NCBI RefSeq assembly: GCF_002940005.1
Contig: NZ_MDEF01000002.1
DNA length: 64,000 nucleotides
DNA from: Xanthomonas hortorum
Lineage (GTDB): Bacteria > Pseudomonadota > Gammaproteobacteria > Xanthomonadales > Xanthomonadaceae
Reading direction: 5' to 3' (one strand)
Position 1 is the first letter of the stretch. Every line of letters begins with the position of its first letter. The translations under genes and the position numbers were made by a program. Shown here one piece after another: positions 1-7,836 of the stretch. The notes beneath the pieces are model-generated. The model did not search any database and was not told the origin of the DNA. It saw only the letters and a list, made by a program, of their open reading frames with translations.

Positions 1-56
1 GATTGGGGATTGGGGATTGGGGATTGGGGATTGGGGATTGGGGATTGGGGATTGGG
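1..56. repeat. Heptanucleotide tandem array, 8 copies of GATTGGG
   Basis: Eight perfect head-to-tail copies of GATTGGG run from the window edge, so the array may continue outside it. The G-rich strand is the plus strand and has four-G runs spaced by ATT, a pattern able to fold as a G-quadruplex. The same GGGGATT word builds the hairpin elements found elsewhere in the window. Confidence 0.95.
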
Positions 57-105
57 CAGGCGGCAGGCGGCAGGCGGCAGGCGGCAGGCGGCAGGCGGCA
101 GGCGG
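57..105. repeat. Heptanucleotide tandem array, 7 copies of CAGGCGG
   Basis: Seven perfect copies of CAGGCGG directly abut the GATTGGG array. Both arrays have a 7-bp unit but different sequence. The stretch from 106 to 299, downstream of thiL, shows no convincing gene. Perfect short units like these are usually length-variable between strains. Confidence 0.95.
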
Positions 106-299
106 TAAATTGGACCAGAAGAGTGGGCGGCATCGCTGCGTGCTTGTTGTGCTGCAGCCTGACTCGTGGCGCGTGCGCGCCATATTTACGGGCCAGGCCC
201 GCAAGTGGAAACAGCATGCGCTTATCGTCTGGCTGATCCCGACCCGCAGACGTTGGCTGCGATGCAGCACGCCCGCGCAACGCCTCTTGCGCGAACAGC

Positions 300-1274
300 T
301 CAGCCCACGAAGTGCTGATATCCGCGTTGCGGCGGCTGCCACGGGTTGCCGTCGGCGTCGTGGACCACCACGCCCGGCTTGGCGACGATCTGGCCGATAC
401 GCGTCACCGCGACTCCGGCGAAGTCCATCGCCTGCACCACCGCGTCGCGGTGTTGCACGGCGGCGGTGAAACACAGCTCGTAGTCGTCGCCGCCGCCGAG
501 TTGCCAGCCAATGCAGTGCAGCGCGCTGATCCCGGCACTGCGTGGCATCGCCGGCAATGCCGCCAGCGCCAGCTGCGCACCCACACCACTGCGTTCGCAC
601 AGATGTCCCAGATCGGCCAGCAAGCCGTCGGAGATATCCACACAGGCATGCGCAAGGCCACGTAAACGCAGCCCGGCCTGCACGCGCGGCTGCGGGCGCA
701 GCAGGCGGCTGCGCCATTGCTCGTGCAACGGGTCTGTAGCCACACGGGTCACATCCAAGTCCCCGGCTTGCCACAGCGACAACGCAGCGGCGGCCTCGCC
801 CGGCGCACCGGTCACCCACACATCGTCGCCCACGCGCGCGCCATCGCGGCGCAACGCCGCGCCCGGCGGCACACTACCGATCGCGGTCACCGCACACGAC
901 AACGGCCCGCGCGTGGTGTCGCCACCGACCAAGGCGATGGCATGCGCATCGGCCAGCGCAAAGAATCCATCGGCAAACGCGTCGACCCATTCGGCATCGT
1001 CGTGCGGCAACGACAGCGACAAGGTGCACCAGCGCGGTTGTGCACCCATCGCTGCCAGATCGGAGAGATTGACCGCCAGCGTCTTCCAGCCCAGATCGTC
1101 GGCGCGCGTCTCGTGCGGAAAATGCACACCCGCATTGAGCGTATCGGCGGTGATCGCCAGTTGCTCGCCGGGCGGCGGCTGCAGCAACGCCGCATCGTCG
1201 CCAATGCCCAACGGCACATCGGCACGCGCTGGGATGCGCGCGCGCAAGCGCGCAATCAGATCGAATTCGGGCAT
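300..1274 (-). CDS. thiL: Thiamine-monophosphate kinase ThiL
   Basis: Cytosolic enzyme that phosphorylates thiamine monophosphate to thiamine pyrophosphate, the last step of TPP synthesis. The 324-residue protein has the usual family length. It opens with the typical N-terminus MPEFDLIARL, followed by the metal-binding GIGDDAAL motif near residue 24, VGGDTTRG in the middle and VDISDGLLADL in the C-terminal half, all hallmarks of the PurM/ThiL fold. It is the last gene of the ribE-ribB-ribH-nusB-thiL operon, about 109 bp after nusB, with a GGGATT-type repeat in the gap. The placement of thiL after nusB is common in gammaproteobacteria. Confidence 0.95.
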   Translation of the reverse strand: MPEFDLIARLRARIPARADVPLGIGDDAALLQPPPGEQLAITADTLNAGVHFPHETRADDLGWKTLAVNLSDLAAMGAQPRWCTLSLSLPHDDAEWVDAFADGFFALADAHAIALVGGDTTRGPLSCAVTAIGSVPPGAALRRDGARVGDDVWVTGAPGEAAAALSLWQAGDLDVTRVATDPLHEQWRSRLLRPQPRVQAGLRLRGLAHACVDISDGLLADLGHLCERSGVGAQLALAALPAMPRSAGISALHCIGWQLGGGDDYELCFTAAVQHRDAVVQAMDFAGVAVTRIGQIVAKPGVVVHDADGNPWQPPQRGYQHFVG

Positions 1275-1284
1275 TTGAAGGGCC

Positions 1285-1376
1285 GGGAGTGGGGATTTGG
1301 CATTGGAGATTCGTCACGGCGCAAACGGGTGAGGCCGGCATGACGGCCAATCCCGAATCCCAACTGCCGAATCCCG
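1285..1376. repeat. Degenerate GGGATT-type hairpin element
   Basis: G-rich GGGGATT-like words (1285-1313) face C-rich AATCCC words (1347-1376) across a short core, giving an imperfect inverted repeat between nusB and thiL. It belongs to the family also seen at 8369, 13084, 39071, 58541 and 59207. Transcribed from either strand, the arms could pair. Confidence 0.7.
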
Positions 1377-1383
1377 CGGCGCC

Positions 1384-1863
1384 TCAGGCGCCGCTCGCGC
1401 CCGACTCCACCTTGCGCCACTCCACCGACGCGCGATCCAGCACGCCGTTGACGTAAGTGTGGCCATGCTCGGATCCGAAGCGCTTGGCGGTTTCGATCGC
1501 TTCGTTGATCACCACGCGGTACGGCACGTCCTGCCGATACAGCAATTCGTAGGCGGCCAGCCGCAGCACCGCGCGCTCGATCGCGTCGACCTCTTCCACG
1601 CCGCGATCCAGATACGGGGTCAGCGCGGTGTCCAGCTCGGCACGGTTGGTCAGCACGCCTTCGACCAGGCTTTCGAAATACGCCAGATCGGCCACTTCGT
1701 GCGCCTGCTCATGCGCGAACTGGGAGATCACCTGCTTGGCGAACCCGCCGGAAATCTGCCAGGCATACACCGCCTGCAAGGCACGTCGGCGCGCGCGCGA
1801 ACGCAGCACCGGGTCGATGCCATCGCGACGGACGTGGCGGGCGTGTCCACCGGGCTTGCTCAT
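1384..1863 (-). CDS. nusB: Transcription antitermination factor NusB
   Basis: RNA-binding antitermination factor that, with NusE (S10), binds boxA in rRNA leaders. The chosen start gives 159 residues beginning MSKPGGHARHVRRDG, the usual NusB length. The protein shows ARRRALQAVYAWQ, then the conserved DRGVEEVDAIERAVLRLAAYELLY and VVINEAIETAKRFG segments. The ATG overlaps the ribH stop in an ATGA arrangement, indicating translational coupling inside the riboflavin operon. An upstream in-frame extension exists but overlaps ribH and has no conserved residues, so I rejected it. Confidence 0.95.
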   Translation of the reverse strand: MSKPGGHARHVRRDGIDPVLRSRARRRALQAVYAWQISGGFAKQVISQFAHEQAHEVADLAYFESLVEGVLTNRAELDTALTPYLDRGVEEVDAIERAVLRLAAYELLYRQDVPYRVVINEAIETAKRFGSEHGHTYVNGVLDRASVEWRKVESGASGA

Positions 1864-2324
1864 GGCAACAACTCCATCAAATTGGTCAATTCCAGCGCAG
1901 CAAGTGCGCATTCTTCGCCCTTGTTGCCATGGCTGCCGCCGGCACGCGCCTCGGCATCCTCCACGCGCTCGACAGCCAGCACGCCGTTGAGCACCGGCAC
2001 GCCGGTCTGCAACTGCACGCTCATCAGGCCTTCGGCACACAGGTCGGCCACGTGTTCGTAATGGCGGGTGTCGCCGCGGATCACACAGCCCAGCGCGATG
2101 ATCGCCGCGTGCTGGCCGGATTGCGCCAGACGATTGGCAGCGATCGGAATTTCCCAGGCGCCCGGCACGCGGACCACATCGATGGCGTCCTCGCCGATGC
2201 CGTTGCCGGCCAGGCTCTGGCGCGCGCCGGTGACCAGCGCGTCGGTGATGCGGGCATTCCAGCGGCTGGCGATGATCGCAAAGCGCGCGGTGGTGGGGCG
2301 GAGATCGCCTTCGTAGTGGGTCAT
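1860..2324 (-). CDS. ribH: 6,7-dimethyl-8-ribityllumazine synthase
   Basis: Condenses 5-amino-6-ribitylaminouracil with 3,4-dihydroxy-2-butanone 4-phosphate to lumazine, the penultimate step of riboflavin synthesis. Starting at MTHYEG gives 154 residues, typical of the family. Visible motifs are IIASRWN (substrate loop), VPGAWEIP and ALGCVIRGDTRHYEHV containing the catalytic His. A TTG four codons upstream could also start translation. The gene follows ribB after 257 bp (2325-2581) in which I see no gene, and it overlaps nusB by four bases. Confidence 0.96.
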   Translation of the reverse strand: MTHYEGDLRPTTARFAIIASRWNARITDALVTGARQSLAGNGIGEDAIDVVRVPGAWEIPIAANRLAQSGQHAAIIALGCVIRGDTRHYEHVADLCAEGLMSVQLQTGVPVLNGVLAVERVEDAEARAGGSHGNKGEECALAALELTNLMELLP

Positions 2325-2581
2325 GCGGGTCGGCAACTCAAGGGGGTGGGAAGTTTAACAGCTGCCGGGGCCCGGCCCGGCCGACGCGTGCAGGCCAGGC
2401 CCGCCGAAGCAGACCCGGCCTGTGCCTCAAACCCAATCTGGGAAGCCGGGAGCAAAGACTGGCGTAGCCGGCAGATGGCGCGGTCGATGCTCGAAAACAG
2501 CAGGAACCGCTCGAACAACCCGGTTCCTGCGTAGCGTGCGCACCCACCTGACGGCAGCTCACTGCCTGCCATCAGCCACAC

Positions 2582-3721
2582 TCAGGGCAGCGCGGCCGCC
2601 GGCACCGAACGCACGCCTTCGCCGGCATGGCATTCCAGATACTCCACCACCTCCAGCCCGAAACCGGCCAACCCCACCTGACGTCGCGGCGTGCCCAGCA
2701 CCCGCAGCTTGCCCAGGCCCAGCTCGGCCAGGATCTGCGCACCGGCGCCATTGCGACGCCACTGGCTGACGTCCTTGGCATTGGTGGCGGCCTCGGGCTG
2801 CTGGCGCAGCCGCGCCAACAACGATTCGCTGTCGCGCGGCGCCGACAGCACCACCATCACGCCCTGCCCCTCGGCGGCGATCGCACGCAGCGCATCGGTG
2901 GCCGCCACGCCGAAGTCGTCGCGCTGCCAGTGCAGCAGATCGGCCAACGGGTTTTCCACCTGCACGCGCACCAGCGTCGGGGTGTGCGGATCGGCGTTGC
3001 CGCGCACCAATGCAAAGTGCAGATCGTGGGCGATGCGGTCGCGGTAGGTCACCAACTGGAACGGGCCGAACTCGGTGGTGATCTCGCGTTCGTCCACGCG
3101 TTCGACGGTGTGTTCGTTGGCCAGCCGGTAGGCGATCAGATCGGCAATCGATCCCATCTTCAGCCCGTGCTCGCGCGCGAACACTTCCAGCTGCGGGCGG
3201 CGCGCCATGCTGCCGTCCGGGTTGAGCACTTCCACCAGCACACCGGCCGGTTCCAGCCCGGCCAGCATCGGCAGATCGCTGGCCGCTTCGGTATGCCCGG
3301 CACGGGTCAGCACGCCGCCGGGCTGCGAGATCAGCGGGAAGATATGCCCCGGCTGGCTCAGATCCTGCGGTTTGGCATCCGGACGCACCGCGGTGCGCAC
3401 CGTGTGTGCACGGTCGTAGGCGGAGATGCCGGTGGTCACGCCCTCGGCCGCCTCGATACTGACGGTGAAGTTGGTCTGGAACTGCGCGGTGTTGTTGCGC
3501 ACCATCGGCGCCAGACCAAGCTGCGCACAACGCTCGCGGGTCAGCGACAGACACACCAGCCCGCGCGCGTGGGTCACCATGAAATTGATGTCCGAGGGCT
3601 TGACCAGCTCGGCGGCCATGATCAGGTCGCCTTCGTTCTCGCGGTCCTCGTCATCGACGATCACCACCATGCGGCCGGCGCGCAGTTCTTCGATCAATTC
3701 CGGAACGGGCGCGAAGTTCAT
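2582..3721 (-). CDS. ribB: 3,4-dihydroxy-2-butanone 4-phosphate synthase with degenerate RibA-like C-terminus
   Basis: Converts ribulose 5-phosphate into the four-carbon precursor of lumazine. Residues 1 to about 200 are a full RibB domain with DDEDRENEGDLI, MVTHARGLVCL and HTEAASDLP. Residues from about 205 to 379 align in layout with GTP cyclohydrolase II but lack the zinc-binding cysteines and the catalytic GDxxS-type segment; VRVQVENPLADLL stands where the first zinc motif should be. I infer that only RibB activity remains and that a separate RibA exists elsewhere. The start codon overlaps the ribE stop in ATGA fashion, so the two are coupled. Confidence 0.93.
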   Translation of the reverse strand: MNFAPVPELIEELRAGRMVVIVDDEDRENEGDLIMAAELVKPSDINFMVTHARGLVCLSLTRERCAQLGLAPMVRNNTAQFQTNFTVSIEAAEGVTTGISAYDRAHTVRTAVRPDAKPQDLSQPGHIFPLISQPGGVLTRAGHTEAASDLPMLAGLEPAGVLVEVLNPDGSMARRPQLEVFAREHGLKMGSIADLIAYRLANEHTVERVDEREITTEFGPFQLVTYRDRIAHDLHFALVRGNADPHTPTLVRVQVENPLADLLHWQRDDFGVAATDALRAIAAEGQGVMVVLSAPRDSESLLARLRQQPEAATNAKDVSQWRRNGAGAQILAELGLGKLRVLGTPRRQVGLAGFGLEVVEYLECHAGEGVRSVPAAALP

Positions 3722-4320
3722 GCCGCACCCCGCGTGCCGAGCAGGCGTTCGACATAGCGCGCCACTAGATCGATTTCCAGATTCACCGCCGCACCGACTG
3801 CGGTCTGCGCAAACGCGGTATTGGCCACCGTATGCGGAATCAACGCGACTTCGAAACCGTCTTCGTCCACTTCATTGACGGTGAGGCTGACGCCATCAAC
3901 ACAGATCGAGCCCTTCTTGGCGACATAGCGCAACACGGCTGCCGGCGCGGCAAACCGCCAGCGCTGCGCACGCGCATCGCCATGCACCGACTGCACCTGA
4001 CCCAGACCATCCACATGTCCGCTGACCAGATGCCCGCCGAGGCGATCAGTTGGACGCATCGCGCGTTCCAGATTGAGCAGCGCGCCTTCGGGCAACGCGC
4101 CCAGCGTGGTCAGCGACAGAGTTTCGGTGGAGGCATCGGCCTGGAAGCTGCCGGCATCGAACGCAATCACGGTCAGGCACACGCCGTTGACCGCGATGCT
4201 CTCGCCCAATTGCACCGCTTCGAACGGCAGGCTGCCGGTGGCGAAGGTGAAACGCACATCGCCGCCTTGCGGCTGACGCGCAGCCAGATGGCCGACGCCT
4301 TCGATGATTCCGGTAAACAT
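3718..4320 (-). CDS. ribE: Riboflavin synthase alpha chain
   Basis: Dismutates two lumazine molecules into riboflavin. The 200-residue protein starts with the diagnostic MFTGIIEGVG and consists of two tandem barrels; the second begins near residue 98 with GHLVSGHVDGLG. The start was chosen because GGAGG lies about nine bases upstream; a longer in-frame extension runs back toward the riboswitch and is not conserved. It is the first gene after the FMN riboswitch, separated from it by about 170 bases of leader. Confidence 0.96.
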   Translation of the reverse strand: MFTGIIEGVGHLAARQPQGGDVRFTFATGSLPFEAVQLGESIAVNGVCLTVIAFDAGSFQADASTETLSLTTLGALPEGALLNLERAMRPTDRLGGHLVSGHVDGLGQVQSVHGDARAQRWRFAAPAAVLRYVAKKGSICVDGVSLTVNEVDEDGFEVALIPHTVANTAFAQTAVGAAVNLEIDLVARYVERLLGTRGAA

Positions 4321-4489
4321 CAGCTCGCCTCCGTTTGCAGTGACAACGGAGCTAACGCAGTGCGGTGGAAAGTCGCGACGCAGCGCGACAGGTGATGCAT
4401 GGACATAGTCGTTTCTCGCAAAAGTTGAGCGAAAAACGCCACAAGGCAAACAGGCGCGCGCGCAGCCGCAAAGCTGCGCGTTGGCCGTC

Positions 4490-4662
4490 TTCTTTCATCC
4501 GGACTATACCGTCGGCCCCGGCATCGCACCGGATCTGCTGACCTTGCGCTTCAAGAGTTTCGCGTGGATTCGCGTAACTCCGGTGCGCAAGCGCTCGCGG
4601 GCTCGCACGCTTGCGCATGCCTACCGCCGGTGGGGAATCGCACCCCGCCCTGAAGACGTTCG
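4490..4662 (-). promoter_or_regulatory. FMN riboswitch (RFN element)
   Basis: Read on the minus strand, the segment opens with the conserved TTCAGGGCGGGGTG and ATTCCCCACCGGCGGTA blocks (complement of about 4620-4657). It closes with GCCGACGGTATAGTCCGGATG and GAAAGA (complement of about 4490-4516), the defining ends of the RFN aptamer. Between them lies a variable GC-rich helix. Immediately 3' is an 8-bp hairpin (arms 4459-4466 and 4473-4480), with a T-run about 20 bases further on, a plausible expression platform. FMN binding is expected to shut down ribE-ribB-ribH-nusB-thiL. Confidence 0.95.
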
Positions 4663-4876
4663 TGAGTACCGGCGAACCGGCCAGCGCAGTCTAACAGGGC
4701 ACCTTGGCGCGATGGCTGAGCGTTGGTTAAGGCCGGCAGGACACTGCGTCATGTCAGGGAATCCCCCATAGCCAGGATTGTGAAGGATCTGTTTAATTGC
4801 GCCCCGCGACGGGAGACGTCGCTCTTTCCACCTCGCAACGGGGCGGAGACACGGACATCAATTCGGAGAGAACCCA

Positions 4877-5500
4877 ATGCGTCACACCCTGATTCTGGCT
4901 GCCCTGCTGGCCGCCGCACCGTTTGCCGCGTCTGCTGAAGGCCTGAGCTACAGCTACGTCGAAGGCGGCTGGAACCGTACCGAAATCAACGTCAACGACG
5001 ATTCGGACGACATCGATGGCGGCTACATTCGCGGCTCCTGGAAGATTGCCGAGCCGGTGTACGTGCTCGCCGGCTATCAGCGTGCCACCAAGGATTACAA
5101 CCTCGGCGGCGGCTTCGAGATCGAAGGCACCCTGGAGCAGGCCACCGTGGGTATCGGCTACCGCCAGGAAATGACCGAGCGCGTCGAGTTCACCGCCGAC
5201 ATCAGCGTGCTGCGCAGCAAGGTCGAATCCGATCTGCGCCTGCGCGGCCGCTCGATCGACGATGCGTCCGACTCCACCAATCTGGGCTTCGCCAACCTGG
5301 GCCTGCGTGGCAAGCCCTCGCCGCGTACCGAAGCCTGGGTCAAGGCTGGCTATATCGACGGCAACGACGTCGACCAAGGCGAGTTCGTCGGCACCCTGGG
5401 TGGCCAGGTCAACTTCACCCCGACCTGGGGCCTGGTTGCCGAAGCGCAGTTCATCGACGACGCCAACCAGTACCGTGTCGGCGTGCGCGCAAGCTTCTGA
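4877..5500 (+). CDS. Ax21/Omp1X-family outer-membrane beta-barrel protein
   Basis: A 207-residue protein with a cleavable signal peptide (MRHTLILAALLAAAPFAASA), after which the mature chain begins EGLSYSYVEGGW. That opening is the signature of the xanthomonad Ax21/Omp1X family. The remainder alternates amphipathic strands and acidic turns and ends in a terminal Phe (RVGVRASF), as expected for a small outer-membrane barrel. A GGAGAG ribosome-binding site precedes the ATG and a strong terminator follows. The gene stands alone between the FMN riboswitch and ribD, in the opposite orientation. It is probably a paralogue of the classical Ax21, which is why no symbol is given. Confidence 0.85.
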   Translation: MRHTLILAALLAAAPFAASAEGLSYSYVEGGWNRTEINVNDDSDDIDGGYIRGSWKIAEPVYVLAGYQRATKDYNLGGGFEIEGTLEQATVGIGYRQEMTERVEFTADISVLRSKVESDLRLRGRSIDDASDSTNLGFANLGLRGKPSPRTEAWVKAGYIDGNDVDQGEFVGTLGGQVNFTPTWGLVAEAQFIDDANQYRVGVRASF

Positions 5501-5522
5501 TCGACGCGTCGCAGATGCACTT

Positions 5523-5548
5523 AAGGCCCCGCATGCGGGGCCTTTTTT
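5523..5548 (+). terminator. Rho-independent terminator of the Ax21-family gene
   Basis: Arms AAGGCCCCGC and GCGGGGCCTT form a perfect 10-bp stem followed by six T residues, 22 bases after the stop codon. Confidence 0.92.
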
Positions 5549-5703
5549 ATGCATGCAATTGAGCGCATCACGGGCAAAGAAATCCATCGTCAGGCGTATT
5601 AGAGCAGCAGCGGTGTTGATGCTTTAGAGCGGCTAACGATGCTTCTTGAATGCTATATCGATGGCGGTAAACGGGTAGATCAACGTCTGGTCGGTCGAGG
5701 GCG

Positions 5704-5804
5704 CGGTGCCCTCGCCGCTCGCGGGACACGCCGCAAGTACGTCCCTGTAGGCTCGGTGGCGGCATCCATGCCGCCACACGGTCCCGCAATCGGCGAGGGC
5801 ACCG
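5704..5804 (+). repeat. MITE-like intergenic element, copy A (end type 1)
   Basis: A 101-bp element bounded by perfect 14-bp terminal inverted repeats, CGGTGCCCTCGCCG and CGGCGAGGGCACCG. The interior holds GCGGGACACGCCGCAAGTAC, GTCCCTGTAGGCTC, the palindromic GGCGGCATCCATGCCGCC and GGTCCCGC. The same interior occurs at 5949 (inverted), 28724 and 28879 (inverted). No reading frame crosses it convincingly. Confidence 0.9.
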
Positions 5805-5948
5805 CACCATAGAGTTAGTCGGTAGCTGGTTAAAAAGCTGCCCGTCTCGCAAGTTGCCTTGGCTTGCCAGTGCTGATCGCATAACTGCATGTGAGCTAAA
5901 AGCACGCGATGCATTGCTGCACCATGCGCACCGATCATCTCGACTGGT

Positions 5949-6050
5949 CCTTGCCCGCTCACCGTCGCGGGACCTTACGCGGCATGGATGCCGCGTAAGA
6001 GCCTACATGGACGTACTTGCGGCGTGTCCCGCGAGGGTGGGCGGGCAAGG
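5949..6050 (-). repeat. MITE-like intergenic element, copy B (end type 2)
   Basis: A 102-bp element in inverse orientation to copy A. Its ends, CCTTGCCCGCTCACC and GGTGGGCGGGCAAGG, are 15-bp inverted repeats with one mismatch and differ from the copy A ends. The core is shared with copies A, C and D. It lies 144 bp from copy A. Confidence 0.9.
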
Positions 6051-6259
6051 GCCCTGCAGCGAGATCGCAGATCAACGCTCTACAATTGATCCGCGCAACG
6101 TCCTTACGAAACGAGAAACTTCGCGCTGGCAAACCGAAGTCATTGCGGCAACCAGGAGCTTGTACTTCATGCAAGGCACGTCGCACCCGCAAGCCAACGC
6201 CAATCAAGCGACACCTGCGAGGCGATCCGCCCCGAAACATCGAGCGCGCTATGCAGCAC

Positions 6260-7354
6260 TCACTCGGCGGTAAGCCGCACGTAACGCAATCGTAGATCCT
6301 GACCGAGCTGGCGCACGTCGAGCAGTTGCAAGGGATGACGCTGCGCCATCGTTTCGATGCCGAGTCCGGCGAGCAGCGGTCTGGCGGTATCGCCTAGTAA
6401 AACCGGCGCCATGTAGACCAGCAGTTCGTCGACCAGGCCGGCGTGCAGCAATGCACCGCTCAGCGTCGCGCCGGCTTCCACATGCACCTCGTTGATCCCG
6501 CGTTCGGCGAGCGACGCCAAAACGGCAGACGGATCGAAGCGGCCGGCGTGCAGCGGCATCGCAACGAACTGTGCATCGTCGAGCGACGGCGGTAGCACAT
6601 CATCGCCATGCACATAGAGCGTCGGTGCATCACCTTGACGAATGTTCTCGCACGCCAACGTGCGCAAACCGGCATCGAGCACCACGCGTAGCGGCGGCAC
6701 GAAAGGCGCGTCGTCGCCCAGCCGCACGGTCATGGATGGATCATCCGCCAGCACCGTGCCGGCACCGGTAAGAATTGCACCGGCGCGTGCACGCCAGCGC
6801 TGCACATCCGCACGCGCGTCCGCGCCGGTGATCCATTTGGACTCGCCGCTGGCCAGTGCGGTTCGCCCATCCAGGCTGGCGCCGAGCTTGACCCGCAGCC
6901 ACGGCCGGCCACGTTCCACCCGCGACAGAAACCCCTGATTGAGCACGCGCGCCTGTGCTTGCATGACACCGCTAAGCACCTCGATCCCGGCTTCGCGAAG
7001 CAACGCAAAACCGCCGCCATTGACCTGCGGAAACGGGTCGGCCATCGCCGCGACCACACGCCTCACCCCGGCCTCTATCAGGGCCAATGCACACGGCGGC
7101 GTGCGCCCGTAATGCGCGCACGGCTCCAAGGTCACATAGGCGGTGGCACCGCGCGCCAGCTCGCCGGCTGCGCGCAACGCGAACACTTCCGCATGCGGGC
7201 CGCCGGCGCGCTGATGGAAGCCTTCGCCCACGCACACGCCATCGCGCACGATCACACAGCCCACCATCGGGTTGGGACGCGTGGTGTAGGCGCCACGCTC
7301 GGCCAAACGCAGTGCCTGCGCCATCCAGCGATGGTCGTCGGCCGTTGCGCTCAT
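6260..7354 (-). CDS. ribD: Bifunctional riboflavin biosynthesis deaminase/reductase
   Basis: Deaminates and then reduces the pyrimidine intermediate after GTP cyclohydrolase II. The 364-residue protein has an N-terminal deaminase domain with the zinc motifs HAEVFAL and PCAHYGRTPPC. The C-terminal reductase domain begins near residue 150 (LRVKLGASLDG) and contains GAGTVLADDPSMTVR. The ATG overlaps the stop of the upstream GNAT gene (ATGA). Unlike the other rib genes, ribD is not downstream of the FMN riboswitch but is the third gene of nrdR-GNAT-ribD. Confidence 0.95.
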   Translation of the reverse strand: MSATADDHRWMAQALRLAERGAYTTRPNPMVGCVIVRDGVCVGEGFHQRAGGPHAEVFALRAAGELARGATAYVTLEPCAHYGRTPPCALALIEAGVRRVVAAMADPFPQVNGGGFALLREAGIEVLSGVMQAQARVLNQGFLSRVERGRPWLRVKLGASLDGRTALASGESKWITGADARADVQRWRARAGAILTGAGTVLADDPSMTVRLGDDAPFVPPLRVVLDAGLRTLACENIRQGDAPTLYVHGDDVLPPSLDDAQFVAMPLHAGRFDPSAVLASLAERGINEVHVEAGATLSGALLHAGLVDELLVYMAPVLLGDTARPLLAGLGIETMAQRHPLQLLDVRQLGQDLRLRYVRLTAE

Positions 7355-7836
7355 TGCAGTGCCGTTTGCGGTTCGATGCACATCACTACGATCTGCATCG
7401 GCCCCAGCAGTAATTCCGCATGCGTCTGCCAGCCCAACCGCTGATAAAACGGCACCAGCACCGGTTGGCAATACAGGTACAACGCACTCACGCCCAATTG
7501 CGCGGCGGCTTGCACGCAATGCGCAACCAGCGCTTCGCCGATGCCCTGCCCGCGCGCCTGCGGCTGCACGTACAGCGATGCCAGCCACGGCGACCATTGC
7601 CGGATACGCGCGTCGTCGTTCTCCAGCAGGCTCACCGAGCCAAGCCACTGCCCCTGCTCGAGCGCCACCCACGTCGTCGGGATCACGCCATCGCGGGTAT
7701 GGCTGCGCAACTCGCGCAATGCCTCATCGAAATCCCAATCCGGCAACAGACTGCCGAAGGCCTGCAGATGCGCCTGCGCGATGGCCGGCAGATGCTCCGG
7801 CGTGCCGGCCACACAGGCGATGCGTAACGCGTTCAC
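7351..7836 (-). CDS. GNAT-family N-acetyltransferase
   Basis: A 161-residue protein of the Gcn5-related acetyltransferase fold, which transfers acetyl from acetyl-CoA to an amine. The acetyl-CoA loop is visible as LYVQPQARGQGIGEALV. The downstream LYLYCQPVLVPFYQRLGW matches the usual beta6-beta7 region. Translation is inferred to start at a GTG that overlaps the nrdR stop (GTGA), and its own stop overlaps the ribD ATG, so the three genes are tightly coupled. The substrate cannot be read from the sequence. Confidence 0.88.
   Translation of the reverse strand: MNALRIACVAGTPEHLPAIAQAHLQAFGSLLPDWDFDEALRELRSHTRDGVIPTTWVALEQGQWLGSVSLLENDDARIRQWSPWLASLYVQPQARGQGIGEALVAHCVQAAAQLGVSALYLYCQPVLVPFYQRLGWQTHAELLLGPMQIVVMCIEPQTALQ

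Larger units (their letters stand above)
5549..6259. other. Gene-free stretch with two inverted MITE-like elements
   Basis: About 710 bp between the Ax21-family terminator and the end of ribD. Reading both strands I found only short, unconserved open frames. The recognisable content is the two ~100-bp repeat elements at 5704-5804 and 5949-6050, in opposite orientation. Confidence 0.75.

Noticed and set aside
1..105. CRISPR array
   Set aside because: The units are 7 bp without spacers and no cas genes are nearby; these are simple tandem repeats.
5568..6295. Several short open frames of 90-140 codons between the Ax21-family gene and ribD
   Set aside because: They run through the MITE-like repeats on both strands, lack ribosome-binding sites, and repeat the same peptide from repeat copies.
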